A DNA stretch of 64,000 nt from Mesorhizobium sp. 65-26 (GCA_001899205.1 MKVL01000013.1:19140-83139); one strand, 5' to 3'. Counted from the first letter of the stretch, positions 8,046 through 18,167 are shown. A program made the numbers and translations. The notes: generated by a model from the letters alone, not told the origin.

Positions 8046-9185
8046 TCAGTCGTCGGAGCGAACGGTCCCATGGTCGACGGTCAGGAACTGGGCGCGCCCG
8101 GCAAGGCTGGAAAACAGCGCCGTGTCGGTGCCGGTCATGAACGTCTGGCAGTTGAGCTCCTCCAGGATGGCAAACAGCGCCGCGCGGCGGCCGGCGTCGA
8201 GGTGCGCGGCGATCTCGTCGAGCAGCAGGACCGGCGTCATCCCGGACATTTCACCGGTCAGGCGAGCATGCGACAGCACGATCCCAACCAGCAGCGCCTT
8301 CTGCTCGCCGGTCGAGCACAATTCGGCCGGCATGTCCTTGGGGCGGTGACGCACGAGAAGATCCGAACGGTGCGGGCCGTCCAGCGTGCGGCCGGCAGCG
8401 CGATCACGAAGGCGACCTTCGGCGAGGGCGCGGCGGAAGCGCTCCTCGACATCGATCGCGGGCATGGTGGCGACTTCGCTCTCCAGCACGCCCTCCAGGC
8501 CGATGTCGGCCTGCGGAAAGGGACCGGTGGCGGGTAGTCTCTCGATCATCGCCGCCAGCAGCCGCACCAACTCGGCGCGGGCGGCGGCCATGGCCACGCC
8601 TGTCTCGGCCATCTGCGTCTCGATCGCGTCGAACCAGGCTCCGTCGCGCGAGCCTTCCGCCAGCAGGCGGTTGCGACCGCGCATGGCCTTCTCGTAGTCC
8701 AGCGCGCGTTGGCCGTGGCCGGGGTCGATCGCCAGCACCAACCGGTCGAGGAACCGGCGTCGGTCGCCGGCAGGCCCGGTGAACAGCGCGTCCATGGCCG
8801 GCGTCAGCCATACCACCCGCAGCCATTCCAGCATCTCCTCGGCCGAACGTGCCGCCGCGCCGTTGATACGTACCTTTCGGCCGCCTTCGCCGATCGCGTC
8901 TCCGCCGGAAATGCCTGTGCCGATCTCCACCTCGCCCTCCGGCCCGTCAAGCCGGGCATGCAGCGCGAAGCCGCCATCGCCGTCTTCGCGCGCAATGTCG
9001 GCATAGGGCGCCCGGCGCAGGCCGCGCCCCGGCGTCAGCAGCGATATGGCTTCGAGCAGGTTTGTCTTGCCGGCGCCATTGTCCCCGCAAAACACCACCG
9101 CGCCCGGCCGAAGGTCGATCGAGAGCGCGGCGTAATTGCGAAAATTCGTAAGCGTAAGCTTACTTATGTAGGTTTGATCCGGCAA
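8046..9185 (-). CDS. recF: DNA replication and repair protein RecF
   Basis: A 379-residue SMC-like ATPase that loads RecA at gaps with RecO and RecR. It begins ISKLTLTNFRNYAALSIDL and has Walker A GDNGAGKT (residues 34-41); the C-terminal part has LLDEIAAHLD (Walker B with D-loop) preceded by STGEQKALLVG, the ABC-type signature. Length is normal for RecF. It lies downstream of dnaN on the same strand, 72 bp away, the classic order seen in many bacteria. The 160 bp between its stop and moeB are filled by the palindromic tandem repeat. Confidence 0.96.
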   Translation of the reverse strand: MPDQTYISKLTLTNFRNYAALSIDLRPGAVVFCGDNGAGKTNLLEAISLLTPGRGLRRAPYADIAREDGDGGFALHARLDGPEGEVEIGTGISGGDAIGEGGRKVRINGAAARSAEEMLEWLRVVWLTPAMDALFTGPAGDRRRFLDRLVLAIDPGHGQRALDYEKAMRGRNRLLAEGSRDGAWFDAIETQMAETGVAMAAARAELVRLLAAMIERLPATGPFPQADIGLEGVLESEVATMPAIDVEERFRRALAEGRLRDRAAGRTLDGPHRSDLLVRHRPKDMPAELCSTGEQKALLVGIVLSHARLTGEMSGMTPVLLLDEIAAHLDAGRRAALFAILEELNCQTFMTGTDTALFSSLAGRAQFLTVDHGTVRSDD

Positions 9186-9257
9186 AGGTCATCCCGCCTG
9201 TCGATGTCGCCACGGCCATCGCTTGCCCTCGCCGGGCGGCGTCGGACCCGCCGGCGG

Positions 9258-10376
9258 CTATACCCGCATCGGCATCAGAACGTAGAGCGCGGTTTCGTCC
9301 GCCATGTCGTGGATCAGCGTCGGCGAGCCGGCGTCGGCCAGCATGAACTTGGCCTCCGTGCCGGAAAGCTGGGCGGCGACATCGAGCAGGTACTTGGCGT
9401 TGAAGCCGATCTCGATCGGGTCGGACGAGTAGTCCGCCGCCAGTTCCTCGGTTGCGCTGCCGGAATCCGGATTGTTGACCGCAAGCGTCACCTGTCCCTC
9501 GGCGATCGACAGCTTCACGGCGCGGCCACGCTCCGAGGAGATGGTCGAGACGCGGTCGACGGCTGCCGCGAAGCCCTGGCGATCGATGATCAGCTTCTTG
9601 TCGTTGCCGGTCGGAATGACGCGCTGGTAGTCGGGGAAGGTGCCGTCGATGAGCTTCGACGTCAGCACGACGCTGCCGATGGTGAAGCGGATCTTGGTGT
9701 CGGAGAGCTCGGTGGTGATCGCGATGTCCGGATCGTCGACCAGCTTCTGCAATTCGCTGACGGTCTTGCGTGGGATGATGATGCCCGGCATGCCTTCGGA
9801 GCCGGCCGGCGCGTCGACCTCGGCGCGTGCCAGGCGGTGGCCGTCGGTGGCGACGGCGCGCAGCTTCAGCTTGCCGCCGACCTCGATCGTGTGCAGGTAG
9901 ATGCCGTTGAGGTAGTAGCGCGTCTCCTCGGTGGAGATGGCGAACTGCGTCTTCTCGATCAGGCCCTTGAGCGCCACCGAATCGAGCCGGAAGATATGAG
10001 ACAGCGATCCGGCCGAGAGCTCGGGGAAGTCGGACTGCGGCAGGCATTGCAGCCGGAAGCTGGAACGGCCCGACGTCACCGTCATGGCGTTGCCATCCTC
10101 GTCGGTCTTGAGCATCACCTCAGCACCGTCGGCCAGCTTGCGCACGATGTCGTAGAGCAGGTGCGCGGGCACCGTCGTCGCGCCGCCGCGCTCCACCTTG
10201 GCGGGCGTGGCTTCCGTGACCTCGAGGTCAAGGTCGGTCGCCTTCATCTCCAGGCTCGCGCCGTCGGCATTGAGCAGCACGTTCGAGAGAATCGGGATGG
10301 TGTTGCGCCGTTCCACGACACGGTGAACGTGGTTGAGCGACTTCAGGAGGTTTGACCGTTCGAGGATAACACGCAT
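9258..10376 (-). CDS. dnaN: DNA polymerase III beta subunit (sliding clamp)
   Basis: A 372-residue clamp that tethers DNA polymerase III to its template. The N-terminus MRVILERSNLLKSLNHVHRVVERRNTIPIL and the C-terminal MPMRV are typical, as are LRLARAEVDAP-like and VVLTSKLIDGTFPDYQRVIP elements of the three repeated clamp domains. Length matches the family. It lies 253 bp downstream of dnaA, a longer gap than in many bacteria, containing two inverted repeats; it may therefore have its own promoter. recF follows. Confidence 0.98.
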   Translation of the reverse strand: MRVILERSNLLKSLNHVHRVVERRNTIPILSNVLLNADGASLEMKATDLDLEVTEATPAKVERGGATTVPAHLLYDIVRKLADGAEVMLKTDEDGNAMTVTSGRSSFRLQCLPQSDFPELSAGSLSHIFRLDSVALKGLIEKTQFAISTEETRYYLNGIYLHTIEVGGKLKLRAVATDGHRLARAEVDAPAGSEGMPGIIIPRKTVSELQKLVDDPDIAITTELSDTKIRFTIGSVVLTSKLIDGTFPDYQRVIPTGNDKKLIIDRQGFAAAVDRVSTISSERGRAVKLSIAEGQVTLAVNNPDSGSATEELAADYSSDPIEIGFNAKYLLDVAAQLSGTEAKFMLADAGSPTLIHDMADETALYVLMPMRV

Positions 10377-10487
10377 GACGAAACAGGCCCGCTTAATGGA
10401 TGAACGGGTCTCCGCAAGCGGCGCCCCGCGAAAGGTCTGAACAAGCTCAGAATCGGCTTAGACTGACAGGAAAAGACCAGCAAACGC

Positions 10488-10525
10488 AAGCCCGCGCCAC
10501 CGCTTCGGGGCGGTAGCGCGGGCTT
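10488..10525 (-). terminator. Strong hairpin between dnaA and dnaN, probable terminator
   Basis: Arms AAGCCCGCGC (10488-10497) and GCGCGGGCTT (10516-10525) pair perfectly over 10 bp, with a second inner stem ACCGC / GCGGT and a TTCGGG loop. In the dnaA direction the hairpin is followed by a moderately T-rich stretch rather than a clean T-run, so it could terminate or slow the dnaA transcript before dnaN. Confidence 0.6.
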
Positions 10526-10572
10526 TCTGGGGATAAACGTCGCGAACTTCGCGAACCAGCGTTTCGCCGGCC

Positions 10573-10605
10573 GTGTCGAAAAACCCGCCGAGGGTTTTCC
10601 GACAC
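10573..10605. repeat. Inverted repeat just downstream of dnaA
   Basis: Arms GTGTCGAAAAACCC (10573-10586) and GGGTTTTCCGACAC (10592-10605) are complementary except at one position, with a 5-bp loop. The repeat starts 25 bp past the dnaA stop and precedes the stronger GC hairpin at 10488. It may be an RNA-stabilising 3' structure or a dispersed palindromic element. Confidence 0.65.
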
Positions 10606-10629
10606 CGTGCGGCAAGAATCGAAAGCCCG

Positions 10630-12171
10630 TCAGGCCTGGTCGTTGATGAGCCTGCGCAGCAGCTCCAGTTCCTGAGCCAGCGTGTTGTCGGCGCCGGAAA
10701 GGTCCTCGATCTTGCGCACGGCATGCAGCACGGTGGTGTGGTCGCGCCCGCCGAAGCGCCGGCCGATCTCCGGCAGCGAGCGTGGCGTCATCACCTTGGA
10801 CAGATACATCGCCACCTGGCGCGGCTTGACGATGGTGCGCGTGCGCCGGTTGGACAAGAGCTCGGTCTTCGACACGTTGTAGTGCCGGGCCACGATGCGC
10901 TGGATGTCCTCGATCCGCACCCGTTTCGGTTCGCCGGAACGGTAGATATGGCCGAGGATCTCGTCGATGCGATCGATCGTGATCTGCGGCTCGAAGGACT
11001 GGCGGAACAGCAACTGGTTGAACGCGCCCTCCAGTTCGCGGCCGCTACCGGTCACGGTACGGGCGACGTGGTTGAGAATCTCCTCGGAGATGTCGAGCGT
11101 TGCGTCGTCCGCCTTGGCGGTCGCAAGGCGCAGTTTCAGCATGCCGAGCCGCATGGCGAAGTCCGGCGCCGACATTTCCAGCGCGACGCCGCCATTGAGG
11201 CGGGAGCGCACGCGCGGCTCGAGCGACTCCAGTTCCGCCGGCGGCCGGTCGGCGGCGACCACCACCTGCTTGGCGCTGTCGAGCAGCATGTTGATCAGGT
11301 GGCAGAACTCGTGCTGGATCGACTTGCCCTGCAGGAACTGCATGTCGTCGATGATGAGAAGGTCGATGTCGCGCAGCTGTTCCTTCAGCGTCAGCGCGTT
11401 GTTGTCGCGGATCGCGGTGGCGAAGCGCCACATGAAGTATTCGGCCGTCAGGTAGACGACGCGCGACTTCGGATTCTGCTTCAGAGATTCCGCCGCGATC
11501 GCCTGCAGGAGATGCGTCTTGCCGAGGCCGACGGTGGCATGCAGGAAAAGCGGATTGAAGCGCACGGCGCTGGATTGCGATTCCGCGACAGCCTTGGCGG
11601 CGGCGAACGCCACCCGGTTGGACGGCCCCTCGATGAAGGAAGAGAAGGTGTAGCGGGGGTCGAGCGGGGACCCCAGCACATTGTGGCGGAATTCGCCTTC
11701 GGCCTGGACGCCGGCGCGCGGCGCCGGCGCGCGCTCGACGCGCCCGCTGCCCGCGGTGCCCGCCGCCAGCGCGGTCTGCGTCTGCTTGGTCATCTTGCGG
11801 GCTGGAATCGTTTCCGGCTCGCTGCTGTTTCGGGCCTGGCGGGTGGCATTGCGCACCACGATCTCGACCTTCAGGATGTCGGCGTCTTCCTGCTTCCACA
11901 GGTCCGCGATCAGGTCGAGATAGTGACCGTTGATCCACGAGCGCAGGAACGCGGTCGGCACCGAGATGCGCACGATACCTTTCGAAGCCTCGGCCACCTT
12001 CATGCGGCCGAACCAGCTGGAATACACCTCCGCGCCCAGGCGCGCCTTCAACTGGGCCTTGACCCGCTCGAACTTCTGGTCTGCGTCGCTGGAAGAAACC
12101 GCCTCGTCCCCGGCCATGGATCCAGGAAATGGGAGCTCACCGCTGCTCTCCCTTTCTATGCCGCTTTGCAT
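10630..12171 (-). CDS. dnaA: Chromosomal replication initiator DnaA
   Basis: A 513-residue AAA+ protein that binds DnaA boxes and opens the replication origin. Domain I is at about residues 30-105 ([24 protein letters not shown]); the ATP site has TVGLGKTH (about 213-220), Walker [13 protein letters not shown], and the C-terminal DNA-binding signature is [16 protein letters not shown]. The linker around residues 110-160 is rich in Ala, Pro and Arg. I chose the ATG at 12171 ([15 protein letters not shown]) because a good AAAGGA ribosome-binding site precedes it; a longer frame adds 19 residues with no such site. Near-consensus DnaA boxes upstream suggest autoregulation. Confidence 0.97.
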   Translation of the reverse strand: MQSGIERESSGELPFPGSMAGDEAVSSSDADQKFERVKAQLKARLGAEVYSSWFGRMKVAEASKGIVRISVPTAFLRSWINGHYLDLIADLWKQEDADILKVEIVVRNATRQARNSSEPETIPARKMTKQTQTALAAGTAGSGRVERAPAPRAGVQAEGEFRHNVLGSPLDPRYTFSSFIEGPSNRVAFAAAKAVAESQSSAVRFNPLFLHATVGLGKTHLLQAIAAESLKQNPKSRVVYLTAEYFMWRFATAIRDNNALTLKEQLRDIDLLIIDDMQFLQGKSIQHEFCHLINMLLDSAKQVVVAADRPPAELESLEPRVRSRLNGGVALEMSAPDFAMRLGMLKLRLATAKADDATLDISEEILNHVARTVTGSGRELEGAFNQLLFRQSFEPQITIDRIDEILGHIYRSGEPKRVRIEDIQRIVARHYNVSKTELLSNRRTRTIVKPRQVAMYLSKVMTPRSLPEIGRRFGGRDHTTVLHAVRKIEDLSGADNTLAQELELLRRLINDQA

Positions 12172-13019
12172 GTTCGACGTCCTTTTTTTGTACCTGCACT
12201 GCGCCGGGGATGCGCCTCCTGCATCCATGAGTCCGACGATCTTCCTGAGCGTGATGCACCCACCGCCGCTGGCGGGTGCCCATGCCTCATAGTTCTAGGG
12301 GAAACGAGCCGACCCTTGGGAAGTCGATCCGCGCTGGCGACAGGACAACAGGATTCCACCCGGCCAAAAAAGCGCCGGCGCGCCGTCCTCTTGCCATATA
12401 CAATTACGCCCAGTCCCCTACTGTATCGAAAAGGCAAACCAACCCGAGCGCGGAAATGATCCACGTCGTAAACTTCGCCAATTTAAGCTGGCCGTCTCAG
12501 GTTGGGTCAGGGCAAGAGCCCGTCCCTTTCGATGGATGGACATTACCGAAATCGTTGTGGATAGGGCAAGGCCACGACTAACCGATTTTTAAGGAATCTG
12601 GTTAGCCTGAAGGGGTTCGGAGACCATGCCGCCAGAGCACATTTTGGCAAACCCATTGTGATTCAAACCCTTTTCCGGCGAATATGAAAAACGCCACCCG
12701 AACTGAAATTTTCTGAAATAATTCTCTTGACAGCCACTTGTCCCCCGTAGCCGGAGCGCGATGTGGACAAGTTGTGAATGACCATCTGTAACTATTTGAA
12801 AAATAAAAGCAATTTGTGCCGACCTCCGTCCTGTGGTTGAGCTGTTTCAGTAGTCGTGAATATCAGTCGGAATGTATATGCCGGCAAAGGATTTCCGAAA
12901 TCTGAAATACGTCTGCGGTGACCTTTACCGAGCTTTCTTTTTAAGTACTTGCCGGCAAACGAAAAAACCCGGCCTGTGCGGCCGGGTTTCAAAGAAGATC
13001 AGTTTTCCCTTGCGGGATA
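12172..13019. other. Long dnaA-rpsT intergenic region with DnaA-box-like sites
   Basis: About 850 bp with no convincing gene. Near-consensus DnaA boxes (TTATCCACA reversed) are TGTGGATAG at 12556-12564 and TGTGGACAA at 12762-12770, one mismatch each. A hairpin with arms GCACCC (12256-12261) and GGGTGC (12274-12279) lies in the dnaA leader. The stretch from about 12640 to 12960 is visibly more AT-rich than the surroundings. It holds the dnaA promoter and the rpsT terminator. It could contribute to replication initiation, but rhizobial origins are usually placed near hemE, so I do not call it oriC. Confidence 0.5.
12962..12989 (-). terminator. Rho-independent terminator of rpsT
   Basis: A perfect 10-bp stem, AAACCCGGCC (12965-12974) and GGCCGGGTTT (12980-12989), with a 5-base loop. 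On the minus strand it is followed by an uninterrupted run of six T residues (complement of 12962-12967). It lies 30 bp past the rpsT stop, which insulates rpsT from dnaA. Confidence 0.9.
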
Positions 13020-13286
13020 TCAGGCAGACAGGACCTTGACGCGCTGAGCGAGTCTGGAGACCTTCCGGGAAGCCGTATTCTTGTGCAGCACACCCTTGGT
13101 GGCGGCGCGCATCAATTCCGGTTCCGCGACCTTGAAGGCCTCCACGGCGGCTGCCTTGTCGCCGGCGGCGAGGGCTTCCTCGACCTTGCGGACGTAGGTG
13201 CGCACGCGCGAGCGGCGGTTCTTGTTGATCGCCGCGCGGCGGGCGATCTTACGCGTTGCCTTCTTGGCCGACGAGGTATTCGCCAT
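13020..13286 (-). CDS. rpsT: 30S ribosomal protein S20
   Basis: An 88-residue, highly basic ribosomal protein that binds 16S rRNA early in 30S assembly. The sequence [24 protein letters not shown] and the C-terminal [20 protein letters not shown] are typical of S20, and the length is normal. A purine-rich AGAGAGG ribosome-binding site lies just before the ATG. The gene has a strong terminator and sits between the enoyl-CoA hydratase gene and dnaA, its usual neighbour in Rhizobiales. Confidence 0.98.
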   Translation of the reverse strand: MANTSSAKKATRKIARRAAINKNRRSRVRTYVRKVEEALAAGDKAAAVEAFKVAEPELMRAATKGVLHKNTASRKVSRLAQRVKVLSA

Positions 13287-13442
13287 GTTGCCTCTCTATC
13301 CGATCTTGTGGGCGGCTGCGGCGTGCCGCAGGGCGCAAAAAACAAACGGGCAGCCACGGGGCCGCCTCGGTTGGTGCGGCTTATAGTTCAGCTTTTCCGG
13401 CGCGTCAACGTCGCCGGCCCGTCTTTTTGGGAAGCCGGCATC

Positions 13443-14216
13443 CTACCTGTGGGTGAAGTTCGGCTTGCGCTTTTCGGCGAAGGCAGCCATGCCCTCCTTC
13501 TGGTCGTCCAGAGCGAAAAGCGAGTGGAACAGGCGGCGTTCGAAACGCAGTCCCTCGGTCAGCGTCGTCTCGTAGGCACGGTTCACGGCCTCCTTCGTCA
13601 TCATCACGGACGGCAAGGAGAATTCGGCGATCTTCGCGGCGGCCTTGAGTGCCTCCTCGACCAGCTCGGCTGCCGGCACGACCCGCGACACCAGGCCGGA
13701 ACGCTCGGCCTCGGCGGCGTCCATCATCCGCCCGGTCAGGCACATATCCATGGCCTTCGACTTGCCGACGAATCGGGTCAGCCGCTGCGATCCGCCCATG
13801 CCGGGCATGACGCCCAGCGTAATCTCGGGCTGGCCGAATTTCGCATTGTCGGCGGCGATGATGAAGTCGCACATCATGGCCAGCTCGCAGCCGCCGCCGA
13901 GCGCGTAGCCGGCTACTGCAGCGATGACCGGCTTTCGGGTGCGGGTGAATTCCTCCCAGCCAACGAAGAAGTCCCTCACATAGGCTTCGACGAAGGACAT
14001 CGCCTGCATCTCCTTGATGTCGGCGCCGGCCGCGAAGGCCTTCTCGGACCCGGTGACGACCAGCGCGCCGATGCCGGGGTCGGCATCGAACGCCTTGGCC
14101 GCGGCGACGATATCCGCCAGCACCTGGGAATTGAGCGCGTTGAGCGCCTTCGGCCGGTTCAGCGTGATCAGCCCGACCTTGCCGCGTGTCTCCACGATGA
14201 TGGTTTCATAGGTCAT
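13443..14216 (-). CDS. Enoyl-CoA hydratase
   Basis: A 257-residue crotonase-fold enzyme that adds water across trans-2-enoyl-CoA in beta-oxidation. Oxyanion-hole elements are [11 protein letters not shown] and [15 protein letters not shown], followed by [18 protein letters not shown], which carries the catalytic glutamates of the true hydratase subgroup (E in QPEI and E in GCELA). The start at 14216 ([15 protein letters not shown]) is preceded by a strong AGGAGG site. Downstream lies rpsT; upstream is mutM, with a 131-bp gap. Substrate range is not visible; a short-chain hydratase is the default. Confidence 0.93.
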   Translation of the reverse strand: MTYETIIVETRGKVGLITLNRPKALNALNSQVLADIVAAAKAFDADPGIGALVVTGSEKAFAAGADIKEMQAMSFVEAYVRDFFVGWEEFTRTRKPVIAAVAGYALGGGCELAMMCDFIIAADNAKFGQPEITLGVMPGMGGSQRLTRFVGKSKAMDMCLTGRMMDAAEAERSGLVSRVVPAAELVEEALKAAAKIAEFSLPSVMMTKEAVNRAYETTLTEGLRFERRLFHSLFALDDQKEGMAAFAEKRKPNFTHR

Positions 14217-14347
14217 GGCCCTGCCTCCTGGTTTTACGGCGCCGATCAATGTGATCCGGTCTTAGAGCATTTTGCAGCCAGGTGGAATCAGCTCGTCCGC
14301 CTGTCGCGTGACCTGGACAAGCGGAATCGATTTCCGAGTTTCGCCGC

Positions 14348-15238
14348 TCAGCGCTGGCAGGCCCGGCAATAGAAGGTCGAGCGTCCGCTCTGCACGATCC
14401 GCTCGACATGCCCGCCGCAGCCGGGTGTAGGGCAAGGCTCGCCCTCGCGGTCATAGACGGCGAAGGAGTGCTGGAAATAGCCGAGCGAGCCGTCGGTGCG
14501 GACATGATCGCGCAGCGAGGATCCGCCGGCCGCGATCGCGTCGGCGATGACCGTCCGGATCGCTCCGGCCAGGCGGTCGCTCTGCTGCCTGGCCTTCTTG
14601 CTGGCTTTGGCGATCGTGCCCGCCTCGCGCAACGGCGACAGGCCGGCGCGCCACAGCGCCTCCGAGACATAGATGTTGCCCAGTCCGGCGATCAGGCGCT
14701 GATCGAGGAGCGCTGCCTTCAGCGGCGACCGGCGCCCCTCGAGCAGCGAGGCAAGCAGCGTTCCGTCCAGCGCATTGCCGGTCGGCTCGACGCCGAGGCC
14801 GGCAAGCATCGGGTGCTCGTCGGGCACTCCTTCGCTGAACAGCATGAAGCCGAAGCGGCGCGGGTCGTTGAAGATGATGCGGGAGCGTTCGCCCGTCGGC
14901 AGCTCTGTGTGAAAGACGACGTGGTCGTGCGTCTCGTTCTTCGAGCGCTGGTGGTGGAATTCCCCCGGCATTTCGCTCGTCCCGGCTGTTTCGACCCGGA
15001 ACGAGCCCGACATGCCGAGATGACAGATCAGCACCAGGCCGTCATCGGCGTGCATGGTCAGGTATTTGGCGCGCCGGCCGAGCGCCGTGATGGTCCTGCC
15101 GGTCAGGCGCTCGACAAAGCGTTCGGGAAAGGGAAAGCGCAGGTCCGGCCGGCGCGCCTCCACGGCGACCAGGCGCGCGCCTTCCAGCGCGGGTTGCAGG
15201 CCTCGGCGAACAGTCTCGACTTCGGGCAGTTCAGGCAT
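14348..15238 (-). CDS. mutM: Formamidopyrimidine-DNA glycosylase (Fpg/MutM)
   Basis: A 296-residue base-excision-repair enzyme that removes 8-oxoguanine and ring-opened purines and nicks the abasic site. Met1 is followed by the catalytic N-terminal proline and glutamate (MPELPEVE, Pro2 and Glu3), which fixes the start at 15238 although three upstream codons are also open. RRAKYL (Lys58) supplies the phosphate-binding lysine, and the C-terminus has the zinc finger [18 protein letters not shown]...YCRACQR. The start overlaps the deoB stop by 8 bp, so the two are translationally coupled. Confidence 0.97.
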   Translation of the reverse strand: MPELPEVETVRRGLQPALEGARLVAVEARRPDLRFPFPERFVERLTGRTITALGRRAKYLTMHADDGLVLICHLGMSGSFRVETAGTSEMPGEFHHQRSKNETHDHVVFHTELPTGERSRIIFNDPRRFGFMLFSEGVPDEHPMLAGLGVEPTGNALDGTLLASLLEGRRSPLKAALLDQRLIAGLGNIYVSEALWRAGLSPLREAGTIAKASKKARQQSDRLAGAIRTVIADAIAAGGSSLRDHVRTDGSLGYFQHSFAVYDREGEPCPTPGCGGHVERIVQSGRSTFYCRACQR

Positions 15239-16472
15239 CGCCGGCAATCATCCCGTGGAAAGACGAGCCATGGCGTCCCGGCGCCAGGCCAAGATGCTCG
15301 GCAACGGTTTCGCCGATGTCGGCGAATGTGGCGCGCAGGCCGATGGCGCCGCCCCTGAGCCCCGGGCCGATGCCGATCACCGGGATGCGCTCGCGCGTAT
15401 GATCGGTGCCGCGCCAGGTCGGGTCGTTGCCATGATCGGCCGTCAGGATGAGGAGATCCCCCGGCTTGAGGCGGGAAAACGCTTCCGGCAGTCGGCGGTC
15501 GAAGGCCTCCAGCGCCGCCGCGTAGCCCGCCACATCGCGCCGGTGGCCGAACTCAGTGTCGAAGTCGACGAAATTGGCAAAGACCAGGTCACCGTCGGCG
15601 GCATCGTCCATCGCGCCGAGAGCCTTGTCGAACATGGCCATGTTGCCGGGTGCCTTGCGCACCTCGGAGATGCCCCGGTGAGCAAAGATGTCGCCGATCT
15701 TGCCGACGGCGATCACCCTGTGGCCTTGCGCCGTCAGTCGGTCGAGCAGCGTCGGCTCCGGTGGCGGCACGGCATAGTCACGCCGGTTGTGCGTGCGCTG
15801 GAACGTGGCGGCGGTTTCCCCGACGAAAGGCCGGGCGATCACCCGGCCGATCCTCAGGGGATCGACCAGCCGGCGCACGGTGGCGCAGAATTCGTAGAGC
15901 CGCTCCAGCCCGAAATGCTGCTCGTGCGCGGCAATCTGAAGGACGGAATCGACCGAGGTGTAGCAGATCGGCTTGCCGGTACGGATATGCTCCTCGCCGA
16001 AACGCTCGATGATCTCGGTGCCTGGCGCGTGGCAGTCGCCGAGGATACCCGGCACCTTGCCTTCGCGGATCATCGCCTCGGTCAGTTCGGCAGGAAAGGC
16101 CGGTACCGTGTCGGGGAAGTAACCCCAGTCGAAGCGCACCGGCAGCGCGGCGATTTCCCAGTGGCCCGACGGCGTGTCCTTGCCGCTGGAAACCTCCTGC
16201 GCGGCGCCGTGGAACGAGGATGGCAACGGTCTGATGCCGCCGTCGTCGAAATCGAAGCCGGTGGCCGTCCTGGCGGCGGCGCCGAGACCCAGCCCGGCCA
16301 TGTTGGGGATGGCCAGCGGTCCGCTGCGCAAGCCCGCGCGGTTGGCGCGCCCCGCGGCGCAGGCTTCGGCTATATGCCCGAACGTGTCGGAGCCGCTGTC
16401 GCCATAGCGCCCCGCGTCGGCCGCGCCGCCTATGCCGAAGGAGTCGAGAACGAAAAGGAAAGCGCGCGCCAT
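15231..16472 (-). CDS. deoB: Phosphopentomutase
   Basis: A 413-residue manganese-dependent enzyme of the alkaline-phosphatase superfamily that interconverts ribose or deoxyribose 1-phosphate and 5-phosphate in nucleoside salvage. The N-terminal metal motif [16 protein letters not shown], the phosphorylation-site region [12 protein letters not shown], and the C-terminal [20 protein letters not shown] are diagnostic. The ATG at 16472 gives the usual family length; the frame extends further upstream without support. It could act on products of nucleoside uptake such as the importer at the left end, but the two are not linked in an operon. Confidence 0.96.
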   Translation of the reverse strand: MARAFLFVLDSFGIGGAADAGRYGDSGSDTFGHIAEACAAGRANRAGLRSGPLAIPNMAGLGLGAAARTATGFDFDDGGIRPLPSSFHGAAQEVSSGKDTPSGHWEIAALPVRFDWGYFPDTVPAFPAELTEAMIREGKVPGILGDCHAPGTEIIERFGEEHIRTGKPICYTSVDSVLQIAAHEQHFGLERLYEFCATVRRLVDPLRIGRVIARPFVGETAATFQRTHNRRDYAVPPPEPTLLDRLTAQGHRVIAVGKIGDIFAHRGISEVRKAPGNMAMFDKALGAMDDAADGDLVFANFVDFDTEFGHRRDVAGYAAALEAFDRRLPEAFSRLKPGDLLILTADHGNDPTWRGTDHTRERIPVIGIGPGLRGGAIGLRATFADIGETVAEHLGLAPGRHGSSFHGMIAGDA

Positions 16473-16609
16473 GGGATCATCGTTGCCTGTCGGTGACCCC
16501 AGACATAAGGTCCCTTCCGTGCATTGGCAATTCGCAAGGCCTTGGCTACTGCCAGCGCGGGGGACGGAATGCGGCCGGTTCGGGATGATCGATCGACGGG
16601 GATAGCTGA
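16473..16609. promoter_or_regulatory. Divergent promoter region, deoB / phnD-like gene
   Basis: A 137-bp gap between divergently transcribed deoB and the PhnD-like gene. Promoters for both must lie here. I see no clear operator, palindrome or consensus promoter pair in it. Confidence 0.4.
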
Positions 16610-17539
16610 ATGCCGGCGATAAAGGCCATCTCCAAGACGCTGGCCATCGCACTGATGATCGGTTCGGCGTCATCGGCGCCCGCCCGGGCCGGCTGGCGCG
16701 ACGATATCGGCACATTCCGCGTCGGCATCGTCGCCGAGCCGGGCGCCGGCAACACCGTGCCGGGCCTGGCGCTGTTGACGGATGCCTATACCAAGGCGCT
16801 TGGCATGAAGGTCGAGTTCGTCGTTGCCCGCGACTACGCGTCGTTGATCGAGGCGCAGGCCAACGCCAAGGTCGACTATGCCATCTATTCGGCCATTGCC
16901 TACGCCACCGTGTCGGAACGTTGCGGCTGCGTCGAGCCGCTCGTGGCGCCGATCGATTCCGATGGTGCGACCGGCATCCGCGGCGTTCTGCTGACCCGTG
17001 ACGGCAGGCTGCCGGACCTGGCCGCGATGGCGACGCACAAAATCGCGATGGCGCCCGCCGACGATGTCGGAGGCTCGCTGCTGCCGATCGCGGGGCTGAG
17101 AGGGGAGGGCGTCACGATCGCCGAGGATTCGACTTTCCTGGCGCACGCCGGTTCGGTGGCGGCCGCCGAGACGATGCTGGTCGAGGGCAAGGCCGACGCG
17201 CTTTTCGGCTGGACGCCGGCAAGCGCGGATAGGGTGCAGGTCGACGCGGCCGGAACGGCTGGCAGGCTTGAGGCGGCGGGCATACCGCGCAACGAGCTTC
17301 GCACGATCTGGACATCGGGCCTGCTGCGCTATGGACCCCATGCCGTGCGCAGCAATCTGGATCCGGAGGCCAAGCGCCGGCTGACCGTCTTCCTCACCAA
17401 CCTCAAGGCGATGTCGCCCGATGTCTATGACCTGCTGGAGGCCAGGCATGCGGGCGGGTTCACCGCCGTGGCGGCCGGGGATTACGGCATGGCCGCCGCC
17501 ATTGTTCGCATGGTCGCTGGATCCACCCCGCAACGGTAG
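16610..17539 (+). CDS. PhnD-like phosphate/phosphonate-type binding protein (orphan)
   Basis: A 309-residue secreted protein. A signal peptide ([19 protein letters not shown], cleavage near residue 27) precedes a PhnD-type periplasmic binding fold: [46 protein letters not shown] and a second lobe beginning at about residue 120. PhnD proteins normally bind alkylphosphonates or related anions for an ABC importer. No ATPase or permease gene lies beside it, so it may serve a transporter elsewhere or act as a sensor. It stands alone between deoB and the pilus island, convergent with a TadE-like gene 31 bp away. Confidence 0.82.
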   Translation: MPAIKAISKTLAIALMIGSASSAPARAGWRDDIGTFRVGIVAEPGAGNTVPGLALLTDAYTKALGMKVEFVVARDYASLIEAQANAKVDYAIYSAIAYATVSERCGCVEPLVAPIDSDGATGIRGVLLTRDGRLPDLAAMATHKIAMAPADDVGGSLLPIAGLRGEGVTIAEDSTFLAHAGSVAAAETMLVEGKADALFGWTPASADRVQVDAAGTAGRLEAAGIPRNELRTIWTSGLLRYGPHAVRSNLDPEAKRRLTVFLTNLKAMSPDVYDLLEARHAGGFTAVAAGDYGMAAAIVRMVAGSTPQR

Positions 17540-17570
17540 CGGCGGCGGTCGGCCGCGTCACGGCTGCGGA

Positions 17571-18167
17571 TCAGCAGTCGCTGCAGGGGATCGTCTGGCT
17601 TCTGCGGGGACGCAGGTAGTAGGTCTCGCTCATCGGTATCTTGTCGAAGGCGGAGACGAGGCCAGTCCGTTTCTTCGCGTCAGCCGACCACGTGATGATC
17701 GGCTGATAGGTGAGGTCGCTTTCCACGCGGATGAGGAAGGTGCCTGCGATCTTGAGCGAGTCCGGGACCGTGGTGATGGTGTTCTTGGCGGCGTCGACGC
17801 TGGAGACGCCGTTGACCACCTTGCGCGACCATACGACCTGCACTTTCGGCGTCGTATCGGTGGTCACCTGGATCGCGGTGATGATGATCTGTGGCGTCGA
17901 GCGGTTGTAGGGCTGTAGCGTCGAGGTTCCGATCTTCATGATGGCGTCGAGGTCCGCCGCCAGGACGCTCTGCTGCTGTGTGACGAGATCGGCCACCATG
18001 CTGCCGATGCGGCTGACTTTCTTGTTGGTCTCGATGGCCTGCGAGGCCTCCATGGTGATGAAATACATGATCAGCAGGATCGGTACGATCAAGGCGAATT
18101 CGATCGCGGCGATGCCGCGGCGATCGCGCAACAGCCGTGTTGTCGTCTTTCTGATCGTCGCTATCAC
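17571..18167 (-). CDS. TadE/TadG-like pseudopilin (pilus assembly)
   Basis: About 198 residues with the TadE signature near the N-terminus: RDRRGIAAIEFALIVPILLIMYF, a prepilin-like hydrophobic helix after a charged segment, with the glutamate of the pilin-type motif in AIEFA. The rest is a beta-rich periplasmic domain ending in the cysteine-containing tail IPCSDC. The start is uncertain: a GTG at 18167 has a GGGGG stretch upstream and is used here; a TTG at 18197 is the alternative. Minor pseudopilins of this type are processed by the CpaA peptidase and initiate Flp pilus assembly. It follows a second TadE-like gene on the same strand, 60 bp away. Confidence 0.82.
   Translation of the reverse strand: MIATIRKTTTRLLRDRRGIAAIEFALIVPILLIMYFITMEASQAIETNKKVSRIGSMVADLVTQQQSVLAADLDAIMKIGTSTLQPYNRSTPQIIITAIQVTTDTTPKVQVVWSRKVVNGVSSVDAAKNTITTVPDSLKIAGTFLIRVESDLTYQPIITWSADAKKRTGLVSAFDKIPMSETYYLRPRRSQTIPCSDC

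Noticed and set aside
7886-8071. Longer N-terminus of the MoeB-like protein
   Set aside because: The extra 62 codons are translated palindromic repeat (the same peptide motif repeats) and have no family counterpart. The start at 7885 gives a normal protein.
12172-13019. Chromosomal origin oriC
   Set aside because: Two near-consensus DnaA boxes are too few and rhizobial origins usually lie elsewhere. Reported only as a regulatory region.
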